From positions 868,001-932,000 of the forward strand of contig NZ_LKAQ01000001.1 of the NCBI RefSeq assembly GCF_001874525.1: a DNA stretch of 64,000 nt, written 5' to 3'. The notes under the pieces were generated by a model. It saw only the letters and a list, made by a program, of their open reading frames with translations, was not told the DNA's origin and did not search any database. Position 1 is the stretch's first letter, and every line of letters starts with the position of its first letter. The position numbers were made by a program, and so were the translations under genes. Positions 34,325 to 43,168 of this stretch are shown here, one piece after another. The stretch comes from Pseudodesulfovibrio hydrargyri. GTDB lineage: Bacteria; Desulfobacterota; Desulfovibrionia; Desulfovibrionales; Desulfovibrionaceae.

Positions 34325-35848
34325 ATGGACGATTTCGCATACGAAAACCTCGGCATCTGCTACTGGAACGGGACGCTCGGACCCTTCAACGTGGGCGTGG
34401 TCGGCACCGGCTCCATGCTCCGGGTCCTGCTCGACATCATCTACAACGAGGCCTTTCGCGAATTCCTGCCCGAGATGTGCCTGTCGGCCATCAGCGACAC
34501 CACGCCGGGCGAGCCGTTGCCCGAGGATTGCGAGACCTGCCCCATCTACCCGACCTACCGGGAGATGCTCGACGCCCACCCGGAGATCAACCTGGTGGTC
34601 GAGATCACCGGCGACCGGGGTGCCGCGGCATCGCTGCGCAAGGAACTGCCCGCCACGGTCGCACTGATCGACCACCGCGAGCTGATCTTCCTGTGCGGTC
34701 TGCACGACATGGCCGTGGTCAAGGGACACTACATGACCAGCCTGGACCACCAGCGCACCCTGATCCAGTCCATCATCGACGAGATTCGCGAGGACATCTT
34801 CCTTCTGGACAAGAGTGGGAACATCCAGGACCTGAACCGCACGGTCTGGCAACGGGCGGGCGTGCCGCGCAAGGAGCTGCTCGGCAGGCCGTGCTGGGAG
34901 GCCGCGAGGCTGCGCGACGGCTCGACCTTCTGCAACCAGCTCGACCCGGTCTGCCCCTTCCATAAGACGCTCTTAAGCGGGCGCAAGGAGGAGGCCCTGG
35001 TCACCCGGGTCAACGGCGGCGGCCTGCTCCAGTACTACCGGCTCTACGCCTACCCCATCTTCGACATGCGGGGGAACATGTCCCACATCATGGTCATGCA
35101 CCGGGACATCACCGAGCGGACCCAGCGTGAGAAGTACCAGCAACAGCAGGACAAGTTCGCCATCATCGGCGAGATATCCACCTACCTGGCCCACGAAATC
35201 CGCAACCCGCTCTACGCGGTGGGCGGATTCGCCAACGCCCTGCTGCGCTCCCCCAAGCTGGACGAACAGGAACGCGAAAAGGTCCAAATCATCGTGGAGG
35301 AGACCCGCCGCCTGGACAAGCTTTTGACCAACATGCTCAACTTCGTGCGCCCCTCGCCCGGACCGGGCTCGGCCGTGGACCTGGCGGAAGTGTGCCGCGA
35401 CGTGGCCGAGCTCATGGACGTGGGTTACGGCCGCCAGGGATACGCCTTCGTCATCAAGGCCGAGGAGCACCTACCCTCGGTGCAGGGCGACGCCGACTCC
35501 CTGAAGCAGTGCCTGGTGAACATCATCAGGAACTCCATCGAGGCCATGCCCGGCGGCGGCGAGATCACCATCGACCTGTCCCTGGGCGACGGCGACGTGG
35601 TCGTGCGCATCACGGATACGGGTTCGGGCATGAGCGAGACCGAGCTGGACCGCGCCTTCAACCCTTTCTATTCCACCAAGGCGGACGGCAACGGACTGGG
35701 CCTGGCCCTGATCAAGAAGATCATCGAGGAGTCCGGGGGCCACGTGACCCTGGCCAGCCGTCCGGGCCAGGGCACCACCGTGACCCTGCGCCTGCCGCCG
35801 GCCATGGACGTGGAGCATCCGGTCCGGAACGAATCAAACAATATCTAA
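34325..35848 (+). CDS. Histidine kinase with N-terminal Rossmann-like domain and PAS
   Basis: The 507-residue kinase lacks membrane segments. Residues about 20-150 resemble the nucleotide-binding half of a dehydrogenase: a beta strand and Gly loop NVGVVGTGSML, then NLVVEITG and VALIDHREL strands. A Cys pair (DCETCPIYP) occurs in it. A PAS domain (about 155-270) carries two further Cys in STFCNQLDPVCPFH. The H-box (YLAHEIRNP) is near 286 and the HATPase G boxes (DTGSGMS, GNGLGLALI) follow. It could sense a cytoplasmic nucleotide or redox state. It closes the cluster and is followed by a terminator. Confidence 0.88.
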   Translation: MDDFAYENLGICYWNGTLGPFNVGVVGTGSMLRVLLDIIYNEAFREFLPEMCLSAISDTTPGEPLPEDCETCPIYPTYREMLDAHPEINLVVEITGDRGAAASLRKELPATVALIDHRELIFLCGLHDMAVVKGHYMTSLDHQRTLIQSIIDEIREDIFLLDKSGNIQDLNRTVWQRAGVPRKELLGRPCWEAARLRDGSTFCNQLDPVCPFHKTLLSGRKEEALVTRVNGGGLLQYYRLYAYPIFDMRGNMSHIMVMHRDITERTQREKYQQQQDKFAIIGEISTYLAHEIRNPLYAVGGFANALLRSPKLDEQEREKVQIIVEETRRLDKLLTNMLNFVRPSPGPGSAVDLAEVCRDVAELMDVGYGRQGYAFVIKAEEHLPSVQGDADSLKQCLVNIIRNSIEAMPGGGEITIDLSLGDGDVVVRITDTGSGMSETELDRAFNPFYSTKADGNGLGLALIKKIIEESGGHVTLASRPGQGTTVTLRLPPAMDVEHPVRNESNNI

Positions 35849-35861
35849 CCTCTTCCCTTAT

Positions 35862-35902
35862 AAACAGAGCCCCCCTCGCCGCAAGGCACGGGGGCTCTGT
35901 TT
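35862..35902 (+). terminator. Intrinsic terminator of signalling operon
   Basis: AAACAGAGCCCCC / GGGGGCTCTGTTT arms around a 15-base loop, 14 bases after the last kinase gene. Confidence 0.8.
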
Positions 35903-35948
35903 GGGAAGAGGGTGGCCCCCGACAGGAGTCCGGGCCCGGAAAACCTAA

Positions 35949-35978
35949 GGCCCCGCGCAGAGGAGTCTGCGCGGGGCC
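35949..35978 (-). terminator. Hairpin downstream of the 207-residue gene
   Basis: A perfect GGCCCCGCGCAGA / TCTGCGCGGGGCC stem lies 49 bases past the stop of the leftward gene at 36027. The T-run is weak, so it may stabilise mRNA rather than terminate. Confidence 0.55.
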
Positions 35979-36026
35979 AGCCCTGCGGGGCTGCGGATGC
36001 CCCTGACGGGAAGAGGAGTGCCCGGA

Positions 36027-36650
36027 CTACTCCGGGGACTTGGGAGAAGGTGTGGTATGTTGGGGGGAGGGGAAAGCGGGGCCGATGTGCTCCGGACCGC
36101 CCTGGGCCAGTTCGCGCCTGACCTCGTCGAGGTCGATGATGCGCGGCGGCACCAGGGTGAAACCCGATGCGTCGCACCAGTCGTGGCTGGTGGCGAACTC
36201 GTTGCAGTAGCGGATTTCGTCCAGGATGAAGTAGCCCTCTTCGCCCATGATGCGGTCCCACTGGTGGACCATGAACTCGAACTTGGAGGGGTCGTACTCG
36301 GTGACATCGCTCCACTTCCAGGAAAACTTGCACATTTCGTTGTCGAAACCGAGCACGCAAAGGTACTTGGCCCGGCTGTCGAGGTACATGCGGCGGCGAA
36401 TCTTCAGCGGATCGGCGATGATCCGGTTGTAGTCGAACTCCACCGGCTTGCCGTCCACCGAGACCTGGATGTTGCACATGTCGTCGATGCGCATGCCCCA
36501 GGTCGCGGTCTTGCCCTTGCGCCACCATTCCAGGGCCCTCATGGAATAAACTTCGGAACCGTACTTCTGGATGGTGCGGGCCGTCTTCTCGGAAACCGGA
36601 TGCAGGGCAAGGTCGCAGGAGTGACCGTGTGCGCTAAAGATTATCTCCAT
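36027..36650 (-). CDS. Conserved-looking protein of unknown function
   Basis: The 207-residue soluble protein is rich in Trp, Asp and Arg with scattered Cys (LCVLGFDNEMC, RYCNEFATSHDWC). It starts at MEIIFSAHGHSCDLALHPV after GGAGAGAGGATA. No family is recognised and no signal or membrane segment is visible. A weak sigma-54 element lies about 50 bases upstream on the same strand. The C-terminal 30 residues are Pro/Ser-rich and probably disordered. Confidence 0.65.
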   Translation of the reverse strand: MEIIFSAHGHSCDLALHPVSEKTARTIQKYGSEVYSMRALEWWRKGKTATWGMRIDDMCNIQVSVDGKPVEFDYNRIIADPLKIRRRMYLDSRAKYLCVLGFDNEMCKFSWKWSDVTEYDPSKFEFMVHQWDRIMGEEGYFILDEIRYCNEFATSHDWCDASGFTLVPPRIIDLDEVRRELAQGGPEHIGPAFPSPQHTTPSPKSPE

Positions 36651-36696
36651 TATCCTCTCTCCTTGTTGGGTGGTCGCGTTTCTTGCCTCACAACTT

Positions 36697-36712
36697 TGCA
36701 TAGGGCATGCCG
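36697..36712 (-). promoter_or_regulatory. Weak sigma-54-like element
   Basis: Read on the minus strand, CGGCATGCCCTATGCA keeps GG and GC 12 bases apart but has three consensus mismatches. It would give a leader of about 35 bases for the gene starting at 36650. Confidence 0.35.
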
Positions 36713-36894
36713 CATTGGCCGTGAACAAAATATTTTTTTCACTTGATTGATTTTATTGAATAATATCTATAGCAAAATACGGCAAAGCCTCCAGGTTGCC
36801 AGACTCGGGGCGCGCTGGCGCAATTTTGCAAGGCCGCCGCCAGAGGGCTTGCGCGCTCGGGAAGAGATTTTGCGGGATAGAAAACGGCGACCGG

Positions 36895-38178
36895 TCACCC
36901 CGCGAACAGGGGAACGGCCACGCCCCCGGCCAGCCAGGCGAAGGCGGCCATGGCGAACCAGAAGAGCAGGCGGTCGCCCAGGGAGGCGGAGCCGTGGGAC
37001 ATGCCTTCATGATCCGAACCGTGGGGCATGTCCATGCCGTCATGGCCGGAACCGTGAGCCGTACGCCCTGCCATGGCGGCCCGGTCCGCGGCGCGCTTCC
37101 ACAGCCAGAACGCTCCGGACAGGACGGCGAAGGCCGCGTTGAGAAACAGGGTGTAGTCCACGGCGAAGAACTCGCGGTCGGCCATGATCCTTCCCGCTCC
37201 GCCCTTGGGGAGCATGTCGAAGGCGGCGAACCCGTAGTGCAGGACCACGGACGTGGCCACCAGAGCCAGGAGCAGGACCACGACGAGATAGAGGGCCATC
37301 CTCCAGCCGTAGTAGCCCGCCTGGATGCGGACCACCGGAAAGACCACCAGATCGCTGAACAGGAAGGCCATGACCCCGGCGAAGCTGACCCCGTTGGTGA
37401 AGAGGACGGCGGCCAGCGGCACGTTGCCCATGGAGCCGATGAAGGTGAAGAAGGCGGCGACGGGCCCGATGACCGCCTGGGCCAGGACCTGCCAAAAGGC
37501 CGGATGGGCGGCCCCGGAGTCGATGAACAGGGCCTGGAAGAAATCGCGCGGCACGAAGACCGCGATGATACCCGCCACGGTGAAGCCGATGGACACGTCC
37601 TTCCAGACCATGTCCCACTCCATGGCGTAGCGCCGGGCCACCTTCAGCCACCCCCCGGGCGAGCGGATCAGGGTCCGCCAGTCCGGGTTCTCGTCCTCGT
37701 CGCCGTCCCCGGCCCGGGCGCGGGCGTGCTCCCTGGCCTCGTCCTCCAGTCCGGCGGGCAGGGTCAGGGCGACCACGATCCACATGAAGACGATGAGCAG
37801 CACCCCGCCCAGGTACTCGCCGACCACAAACTGCCAGGAGAGGAACAGGGCGATGATGATCCCCAACTCCACCACCAGGTTGGTGGACGAAAGCATGAAG
37901 GCCAGGGCGGGCACCAGTCCCGCCCCCTTGGCAAAGAGCGAACGGGTGGTGGACAGGGCCGCGAAGCTGCACGAGCTGGACAGAAAGCCGAAGAAGGTGC
38001 CGAGCCCCACGCTCCCGGCCGTGGCCTTGCCCATGCCCCGCTTCATCCGGCTGCGGGTGACGAAGACCTGGATCATGCCGCTGACGAGATAGCCCAGCCC
38101 GAAGGCCCAGAAGGCCGTCCAGAACAGGCCGAGCGAGGTCACCGCCGATTCGTTCCACAAGGTCAAAAACGTCTTCAT
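36895..38178 (-). CDS. ArsP/DUF318-family permease
   Basis: The 427-residue membrane protein has eight or more hydrophobic segments, with the family pattern of paired Cys-containing and Gly-rich segments (FFGFLSSSCSFAALSTTRSLF near 70-90, and GSMGNVPLAAVLFTNGVSFAG near 250-270). Members export organoarsenicals or other metal species. A long cytoplasmic Arg/Glu-rich loop lies near 145-175. Before the last segment (about 380-402) there is a His/Met/Gly/Asp-rich stretch that could bind a metal ion. The start at 38178 has AGGGAGGGAC. It is not adjacent to the arsenic operon. Confidence 0.8.
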   Translation of the reverse strand: MKTFLTLWNESAVTSLGLFWTAFWAFGLGYLVSGMIQVFVTRSRMKRGMGKATAGSVGLGTFFGFLSSSCSFAALSTTRSLFAKGAGLVPALAFMLSSTNLVVELGIIIALFLSWQFVVGEYLGGVLLIVFMWIVVALTLPAGLEDEAREHARARAGDGDEDENPDWRTLIRSPGGWLKVARRYAMEWDMVWKDVSIGFTVAGIIAVFVPRDFFQALFIDSGAAHPAFWQVLAQAVIGPVAAFFTFIGSMGNVPLAAVLFTNGVSFAGVMAFLFSDLVVFPVVRIQAGYYGWRMALYLVVVLLLALVATSVVLHYGFAAFDMLPKGGAGRIMADREFFAVDYTLFLNAAFAVLSGAFWLWKRAADRAAMAGRTAHGSGHDGMDMPHGSDHEGMSHGSASLGDRLLFWFAMAAFAWLAGGVAVPLFAG

Positions 38179-38348
38179 GTCCCTCCCTGTTTCCATGCCG
38201 TTGGTCCTAACTGCAAAGTATAGCACAGGGGAGCGGGCGCGGCAAACGGCCGAGTAAGGGCAGGCAGCGCGCACGGCCGATCAGAAAAGTGCGGCTACGG
38301 CGTAAATGTCCGCTTGTAACCGGGGGGGAGCACTGCTAGCCTACTCGC

Positions 38349-39059
38349 ATGAACAGTGAAGAACTCAAGAAATTCGCAGTGGAAGCGGGCGCGACCAGAG
38401 CGCGCATCGCTGACCTCGATCGGCTCCGGGGCATCGAGACCATGCCGCCGGACCTGCTCGACGGATTCCGCTGCGCGGTGTCCATGGCCATCGCCCTGAG
38501 CGACTCGATCATTGAAACCATCACGGACAGGCCCACGCCCATCTACGCCTCCCACTACTCGCGGGTGAACGCGCTGCTGGACGAGGCGGCGCTGAGGGTC
38601 TCGCGCTACATCGAGGAGCGCGGAGCCAGGGCCATGCCCCTGCCCGCCAGCCAGGTGCTCGACGCGGAGCGGAACCTCTCCTTCCTGTCACACAAGGCCG
38701 TGGCCGTGGCCGCCGGCATCGGCTGGCAAGGCAAGAGCCTGCTCACGGTCAGCCCGGACTTCGGCCCGCGCATCCGCCTGGTCACGGTGTTGACCGACGC
38801 GGACCTGGTCCCGGACGAGCCCCTGAGGAACCGCTGCGGCGGCTGTACCAAATGCACGGACGCCTGTCCGGCCGGGGCGATCAAGAACGTGAACACCGAC
38901 TCGCACTACGCGTCGCGCGACGAGGCCCTGCACTTTGAGCGCTGCCTGCACCACGTGCGCGACGTCTGCGCCAGCATGGAGAATATCAAATCCTCCATCT
39001 GCGGCGTATGCATCAAGGTCTGCCCCTGGGGCGCGAAAAAACGGGCCAAGGCGGCCTGA
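38349..39059 (+). CDS. QueG-like double [4Fe-4S] protein
   Basis: The 236-residue protein ends with the double-cluster motif of epoxyqueuosine reductase-type proteins (CGGCTKCTDACPAGAI near 158-173, and CGVCIKVCPWGA near 217-228). The N-terminal part resembles the cobalamin-binding region of QueG but is much shorter than QueG itself (about 310-380 residues). It may be a reductive activator or a corrinoid-linked protein; the true substrate is unknown. No ribosome site is obvious before ATG. The stop codon lies in a GGCGGCC/GGCCGCC hairpin. Confidence 0.8.
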   Translation: MNSEELKKFAVEAGATRARIADLDRLRGIETMPPDLLDGFRCAVSMAIALSDSIIETITDRPTPIYASHYSRVNALLDEAALRVSRYIEERGARAMPLPASQVLDAERNLSFLSHKAVAVAAGIGWQGKSLLTVSPDFGPRIRLVTVLTDADLVPDEPLRNRCGGCTKCTDACPAGAIKNVNTDSHYASRDEALHFERCLHHVRDVCASMENIKSSICGVCIKVCPWGAKKRAKAA

Positions 39060-39092
39060 CGGCCGCCTCGGTCGCGGAGGGCGTCCGAAAAA

Positions 39093-39404
39093 TCAGCGGC
39101 CGCCGCCCAGCAGGGCGACGCAGAGCTGGTCCGCGCAGGAAGTGTTCTTCCGGCCGCAGGTGATGCCCTTGAGCTTGTCGATCACGTCCTCGACCTTCAT
39201 GCCCTCCACCAGGGCGGCGATGGCCTTGAGGTTGCCGTCGCACCCGCCGGTGAAATCCAGGCGGGTCAAACGGCCGTTCTCGACCTTGTAGCGGATCATT
39301 TTGGAGCAGACGTTCTCGGGCTTGAAGCTTTCGCGGTCATCGGAGGCCGGTGCGGTCAGATCGAGAGAGGTGAGGGGAGTGAGTTCGGAGAGATTGGATT
39401 TCAT
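39093..39404 (-). CDS. TSCPD-domain protein
   Basis: The 103-residue protein carries the TSCPD-type pattern (CDGNLKAIAALVEGM, ITCGRKNTSCADQLCVALL), a small fold seen alone or at the end of some ribonucleotide reductases and related proteins. It has conserved Cys that might bind metal. It is a stand-alone gene convergent with the QueG-like gene. Confidence 0.8.
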   Translation of the reverse strand: MKSNLSELTPLTSLDLTAPASDDRESFKPENVCSKMIRYKVENGRLTRLDFTGGCDGNLKAIAALVEGMKVEDVIDKLKGITCGRKNTSCADQLCVALLGGGR

Positions 39405-39906
39405 GTCTTGAGCAATGGGTTGAAGTTGGCGAAACGGCGCAGAAGGCCGGGTCGGCCCGCGCGGGGCCAGTGAAAAAACCGCTTTCCGCCCAGAGGCGGT
39501 CCGCGGTCCCGGCCGGTCGAAGGGGACCGGCGCGCTCCCGACGTTGCGGCGAGGAATTCAACATACCCCCCGGTGGCATATTCCGCAAGGACAAACCCGC
39601 CCCTTGTCCCGAACAGGCCCGGATTCCGTGCCACATAATTGTCAACCGTTGTATCAATCCGATAACGCCCTGCCCGTCCCTGGCCATTTGGTCCGAAAAG
39701 TCGCCATATCAACACGTTGAAGCCAACGTGCCGCCAAGTGTAAAGCCATTAAGTCTCAAAACGATACAAAAACGGTCCCTCGGCTGAAAGGTGCCGGAGT
39801 GTGTCCGGGGCGCATCCGGAAAACCGCAGCGAGCTGACCCGCGAGGCCGATTGCGATTCGCGCGGGCGATCCGAAAACCGGCTGCGATGCCGACAGGCCA
39901 ACATCT

Positions 39907-39928
39907 CCCAATATTTTGCAATATCGGG
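39907..39928. promoter_or_regulatory. Imperfect palindrome upstream of sigma-54 promoter
   Basis: CCCAATATT-TTGC-AATATCGGG, 8 of 9 pairs, 100 bases before the -24 element. A site for an enhancer-binding protein is a natural role. The word GCAATATCG recurs at 47571 before the other catabolic operon. Confidence 0.35.
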
Positions 39929-40006
39929 AAAACAGCATACGGGAGTAGGCGGACAATCGTTCATTTTTTACATTTTGAACAAATCAATCCACTCCTTCCA
40001 ATGAGG

Positions 40007-40022
40007 TGGTACGCATATTGCT
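40007..40022 (+). promoter_or_regulatory. Sigma-54 promoter (-24/-12) of ABC/hydantoinase operon
   Basis: TGGTACGCATATTGCT has GG at 40008 and GC at 40020, one mismatch in the -24 block. Predicted start near 40033, 50 bases before the binding protein gene. Confidence 0.8.
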
Positions 40023-40082
40023 CATACGTCCATATCAACAACGCTCGCCTGCCGATCGTGCAGCACCATCCGAGGAGGACAT

Positions 40083-41156
40083 ATGCGCAGAAGGGAGTTC
40101 CTGAAATATTCGGCCATGGGTGCCATGGGCACCCTGCTCGCAGCCGTGCCGGGCCTGTCCCGGGCCGCCGACAGGGCCGTGCACTGGCTGACCTGGGAGA
40201 ACCTGGCCTACGACAAGTACGTAGCCGACTTCATCAAATCCACCGGCATTTCCATCGACAAGGGGTTCATCGGCTCGGACGACGAGCAGTTCGCCAAGAT
40301 CCGCGCGGGAGGCGGGGCCGACTGGGACCTGATCACCCCGGGCCTGGACAAGGTCGAACTCTACGTGGCCGCCGACCTGCTCCAGCCCCTGGACCTCTCC
40401 AAGATTCCCAACGCGGCCAAGCGCTACGCCCCGTTCATGGACACCCCGCTGGGCAAGAAGGACGGCCGGGTCTACGGCATCCCGTTCTACTGGGGCATCA
40501 ACCCCATCGTCTACCGCGCCGACCTCATGGACAAGGAGCCCGACTGGTCCACCCTGTTCGAGGGCGAGAAGTACAAGGGCCGCCTGGCCATGCGCGACTA
40601 CGCCCTGGAGGCCATCGCCATCGCAGCCATGTACGTGGGCATCCCGCGCGAGCGCATCTTCAGGATGGACGACAAGGAGCTGGCCGAGTGCAAGAAGGCC
40701 TGCATCGCCCAGAAGAAGCTGCTGCGCACCTACTGGAACTCCATCGCCGACCTGACCAACCTGTTCGCCACCGGCGAGGTGGTCTGCGCCTTTTCCTGGG
40801 TCCCGCCCTACTACGACCTGCGCGCCAAGGGCATCGACATGGGCATGGCCAAGCCCAAGGAAGGGGTCATCGGCTGGTGCGACACCTGCGCCATCCCCAA
40901 GGACGCTTCCCCGGAAGGGGCAGCCGCCGCGCACGAGCTCATCAACTACGTGCTCGGCCCGGACTACGGCTACAAGCTCGCCCTGGACGGCCCGTACGCC
41001 ATCTCCACCTCAACGGCCCGCGACAAGCTGACCCCGGAGGAGCAGGACCGCGTCTTCATCAAGGACCTCAGTGTCATGGACAGTTTCGTCTGGAAGGAAA
41101 ACCCCGCCGACTACGGCAAGTGGGTGCGCATCTGGAACGAAGTGAAGGCCAGCTAG
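40083..41156 (+). CDS. PotD-like periplasmic binding protein (ABC importer)
   Basis: The 357-residue protein begins with a twin-arginine-like signal (MRRREFLKYSAMGAMGTLLAA) cleaved near 28. The body is of the spermidine/putrescine binding family, with the core GRVYGIPFYWGINPIVYR and a Trp-rich closing segment. The substrate is probably a small organic cation or amide; the following hydantoinase points to a ureide or a related compound. A GAGGAGGAC site precedes ATG at 40083. It is followed by the ATPase after three bases. Confidence 0.88.
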   Translation: MRRREFLKYSAMGAMGTLLAAVPGLSRAADRAVHWLTWENLAYDKYVADFIKSTGISIDKGFIGSDDEQFAKIRAGGGADWDLITPGLDKVELYVAADLLQPLDLSKIPNAAKRYAPFMDTPLGKKDGRVYGIPFYWGINPIVYRADLMDKEPDWSTLFEGEKYKGRLAMRDYALEAIAIAAMYVGIPRERIFRMDDKELAECKKACIAQKKLLRTYWNSIADLTNLFATGEVVCAFSWVPPYYDLRAKGIDMGMAKPKEGVIGWCDTCAIPKDASPEGAAAAHELINYVLGPDYGYKLALDGPYAISTSTARDKLTPEEQDRVFIKDLSVMDSFVWKENPADYGKWVRIWNEVKAS

Positions 41157-41159
41157 TCC

Positions 41160-42284
41160 ATGAACCGCCATTGCACAACGACTCCGGCCTCCAGCGTCCT
41201 GCTGGAGGCCCGGGGCCTGACCAAGGACTACGGTTCATTCCGCGCCGTTCACGGGGTGGACTTCGACATCCCGGACGACTGCTTCGTGACCATCCTGGGA
41301 CCGTCCGGCTGCGGCAAGACCACCATCCTGCGCATGATCGGCGGGTTCGAGTCAGTGACCGGCGGCTCGCTGACCCTGCAGGGGACCCCGCTCATGGGGG
41401 TCATGCCCTATGAGCGGCCCATCAACACGGTCTTCCAGAACTACGCCCTGTTCCCGCACCTGCGCGTGGCCGACAACGTGGCCTTCGGCCTGAACCTGCG
41501 CAAGCTGCCCAAGTCCGAGGTCAAGCGGCGCGTGGACAAGGCGCTTGAGACCGTCAAGATGGAGTCCATGGCCGCCCGCTATCCGTCCCAGCTCTCGGGC
41601 GGGCAGCAGCAGCGCGTGGCCCTGGCCCGCGCCTTCGTCAACGAGCCCAAACTGCTCCTGCTCGACGAGCCGCTCGGCGCGCTGGACCTCAAGATGCGCC
41701 GCCACATGCAGGTGGAGCTCAAGGACCTCCAGCAGCGGCTGGCCATGAGCTTCCTCTACGTCACCCACGACCAGGAGGAGGCCTTCGCCCTGTCCGACAT
41801 CATCATCGTCATGAACGGCGGACGCATCGAGCAGGCGGCCTGCCCCGAAGAAATCTACCACGCCCCGGTCAACGCCTACGTGGCCGATTTCATCGGCGGC
41901 GCGAACCTGATCCCTGGCACGGTGGCGTCCGTCGACCAATCGTCCGGCGAGGCGGTCATAGAGACCGCGCTCGGCATCGTCGAGGCCGCGTGCAGCCCCA
42001 CGGTGGCCGTAAGCGAACCCGCCTGCCTGTGCGTCCGGGCCGAGGACACCCGGCCCGTGGGAGCCCCCGAGGCCCAGAGCCTGACCTTCAGGGCCACGGT
42101 CACCCACGTGGTCTTCCAGGGCAGCGTCAAGATGGTCGAGGTGGAGGTGGCCGGGCAGCGCATCGTGGCCCGCCTTCCCCACGATGTCCCGGCCGCGCCC
42201 GGCGACGCGCTGGACCTGGCCGTGCCCGGACACCGCCTGCGCGTGGTCCATGGCACGCCCCCGGAGGGAGGCGGCGCGCTATGA
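41160..42284 (+). CDS. PotA-like ABC transporter ATPase
   Basis: The 374-residue ATPase has Walker A GPSGCGKT near 43-50, Q-loop [14 protein letters not shown] near 88-101, signature [15 protein letters not shown] near 142-156, Walker [13 protein letters not shown] and switch His in [13 protein letters not shown]. The C-terminal TOBE/OB-like part (about 245-370) fits a polyamine-type importer. Starts directly after the binding protein. Ends with ATGA overlap into the first permease. Confidence 0.92.
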   Translation: MNRHCTTTPASSVLLEARGLTKDYGSFRAVHGVDFDIPDDCFVTILGPSGCGKTTILRMIGGFESVTGGSLTLQGTPLMGVMPYERPINTVFQNYALFPHLRVADNVAFGLNLRKLPKSEVKRRVDKALETVKMESMAARYPSQLSGGQQQRVALARAFVNEPKLLLLDEPLGALDLKMRRHMQVELKDLQQRLAMSFLYVTHDQEEAFALSDIIIVMNGGRIEQAACPEEIYHAPVNAYVADFIGGANLIPGTVASVDQSSGEAVIETALGIVEAACSPTVAVSEPACLCVRAEDTRPVGAPEAQSLTFRATVTHVVFQGSVKMVEVEVAGQRIVARLPHDVPAAPGDALDLAVPGHRLRVVHGTPPEGGGAL

Positions 42285-43168
42285 GCTTAAAGCGCATCGA
42301 CCGCGTCCGGCAGCTGACCCTGCTGGCCCTGACCGGGCCCAACGTCCTGTTCCTGGCCGTCTTCTGCGTGGCCCCCCTGGCCGTGCTCTTCAGCTACAGC
42401 TTTTTCCAGGTGAGCTTCGTGGACATCGTGCGCGAGCCCACCCTGGCCAACTACGCCCGGGTGCTCGAAAGCGCGACCTATCGCGGCCTGGTCGTCAAGG
42501 CGCTGCTGTACGGCATCGGCATCGCGGCCGTCTGCTCGGTCATCGCCTACCCCCTGGCCTTCTTCATCGCCAAGCGGGTCAGGGTCTACAAGGCCCCCCT
42601 GCTCACCCTGCTGCTCATCCCGCTGTACACCGGCGACCTGATCCGCATCTTCGCCTGGCGGGTGGTGCTCGGGGCCGAAGGCGTGCTCAACTCCCTGCTC
42701 ATGTGGCTGGGGGTCATAAAAGAGCCCATCTGGGTGCTCCTGTTCTCGCCCTTTTCCACGGTGGTGGTCCTGACCTACAACTACCTGCCGTTCATGGTCC
42801 TGCCCCTGTGGGCGGCCATCGAGGCCATGGACGACTCCTTTCTCGAGGCGGCCATGGACCTGGGTTGCCGCCGCACGGCCACCTTTTTCAAGGTGGTCCT
42901 GCCCCTGACCGGTGCCGGGCTCATCGCCGGCTTCATGATGGTCTTCGTCCTGGTGGTCGGCGACTACCTGACCCCGCAGCTCATCGGCGGGTCCTCGGGC
43001 GTGACCGTGACCAGCGCCATCCACGACATGTTCGGCGCGGCCTTCGACTGGCCCACGGGCTCGGCGCTCGCCTGGGTGCTCCTGACCGCCATGGCCGCGT
43101 TCATCACCGCCGCCGTGTATCTCTTCTACAAGTCCCCCTGGGGACGCGGCATCCGGAGGGCGAACTGA
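42281..43168 (+). CDS. PotB-like ABC permease
   Basis: The 295-residue permease has six hydrophobic segments and an EAA-type coupling loop (LEAAMDLGCRRTATFFKVVLPLTGAGL). The start at 42281 overlaps the ATPase stop (ATGA). It pairs with the permease at 43168. Confidence 0.9.
   Translation: MSLKRIDRVRQLTLLALTGPNVLFLAVFCVAPLAVLFSYSFFQVSFVDIVREPTLANYARVLESATYRGLVVKALLYGIGIAAVCSVIAYPLAFFIAKRVRVYKAPLLTLLLIPLYTGDLIRIFAWRVVLGAEGVLNSLLMWLGVIKEPIWVLLFSPFSTVVVLTYNYLPFMVLPLWAAIEAMDDSFLEAAMDLGCRRTATFFKVVLPLTGAGLIAGFMMVFVLVVGDYLTPQLIGGSSGVTVTSAIHDMFGAAFDWPTGSALAWVLLTAMAAFITAAVYLFYKSPWGRGIRRAN

Larger units (their letters stand above)
39405..40082. other. Long non-coding region before the ABC/hydantoinase operon
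   Basis: The first 500 bases hold several short frames that do not show the genome's coding bias. The last 180 bases are AT-rich and hold an imperfect CCCAATATT/AATATCGGG repeat (39907-39928), the sigma-54 promoter and the GAGGAG ribosome site. Confidence 0.6.
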
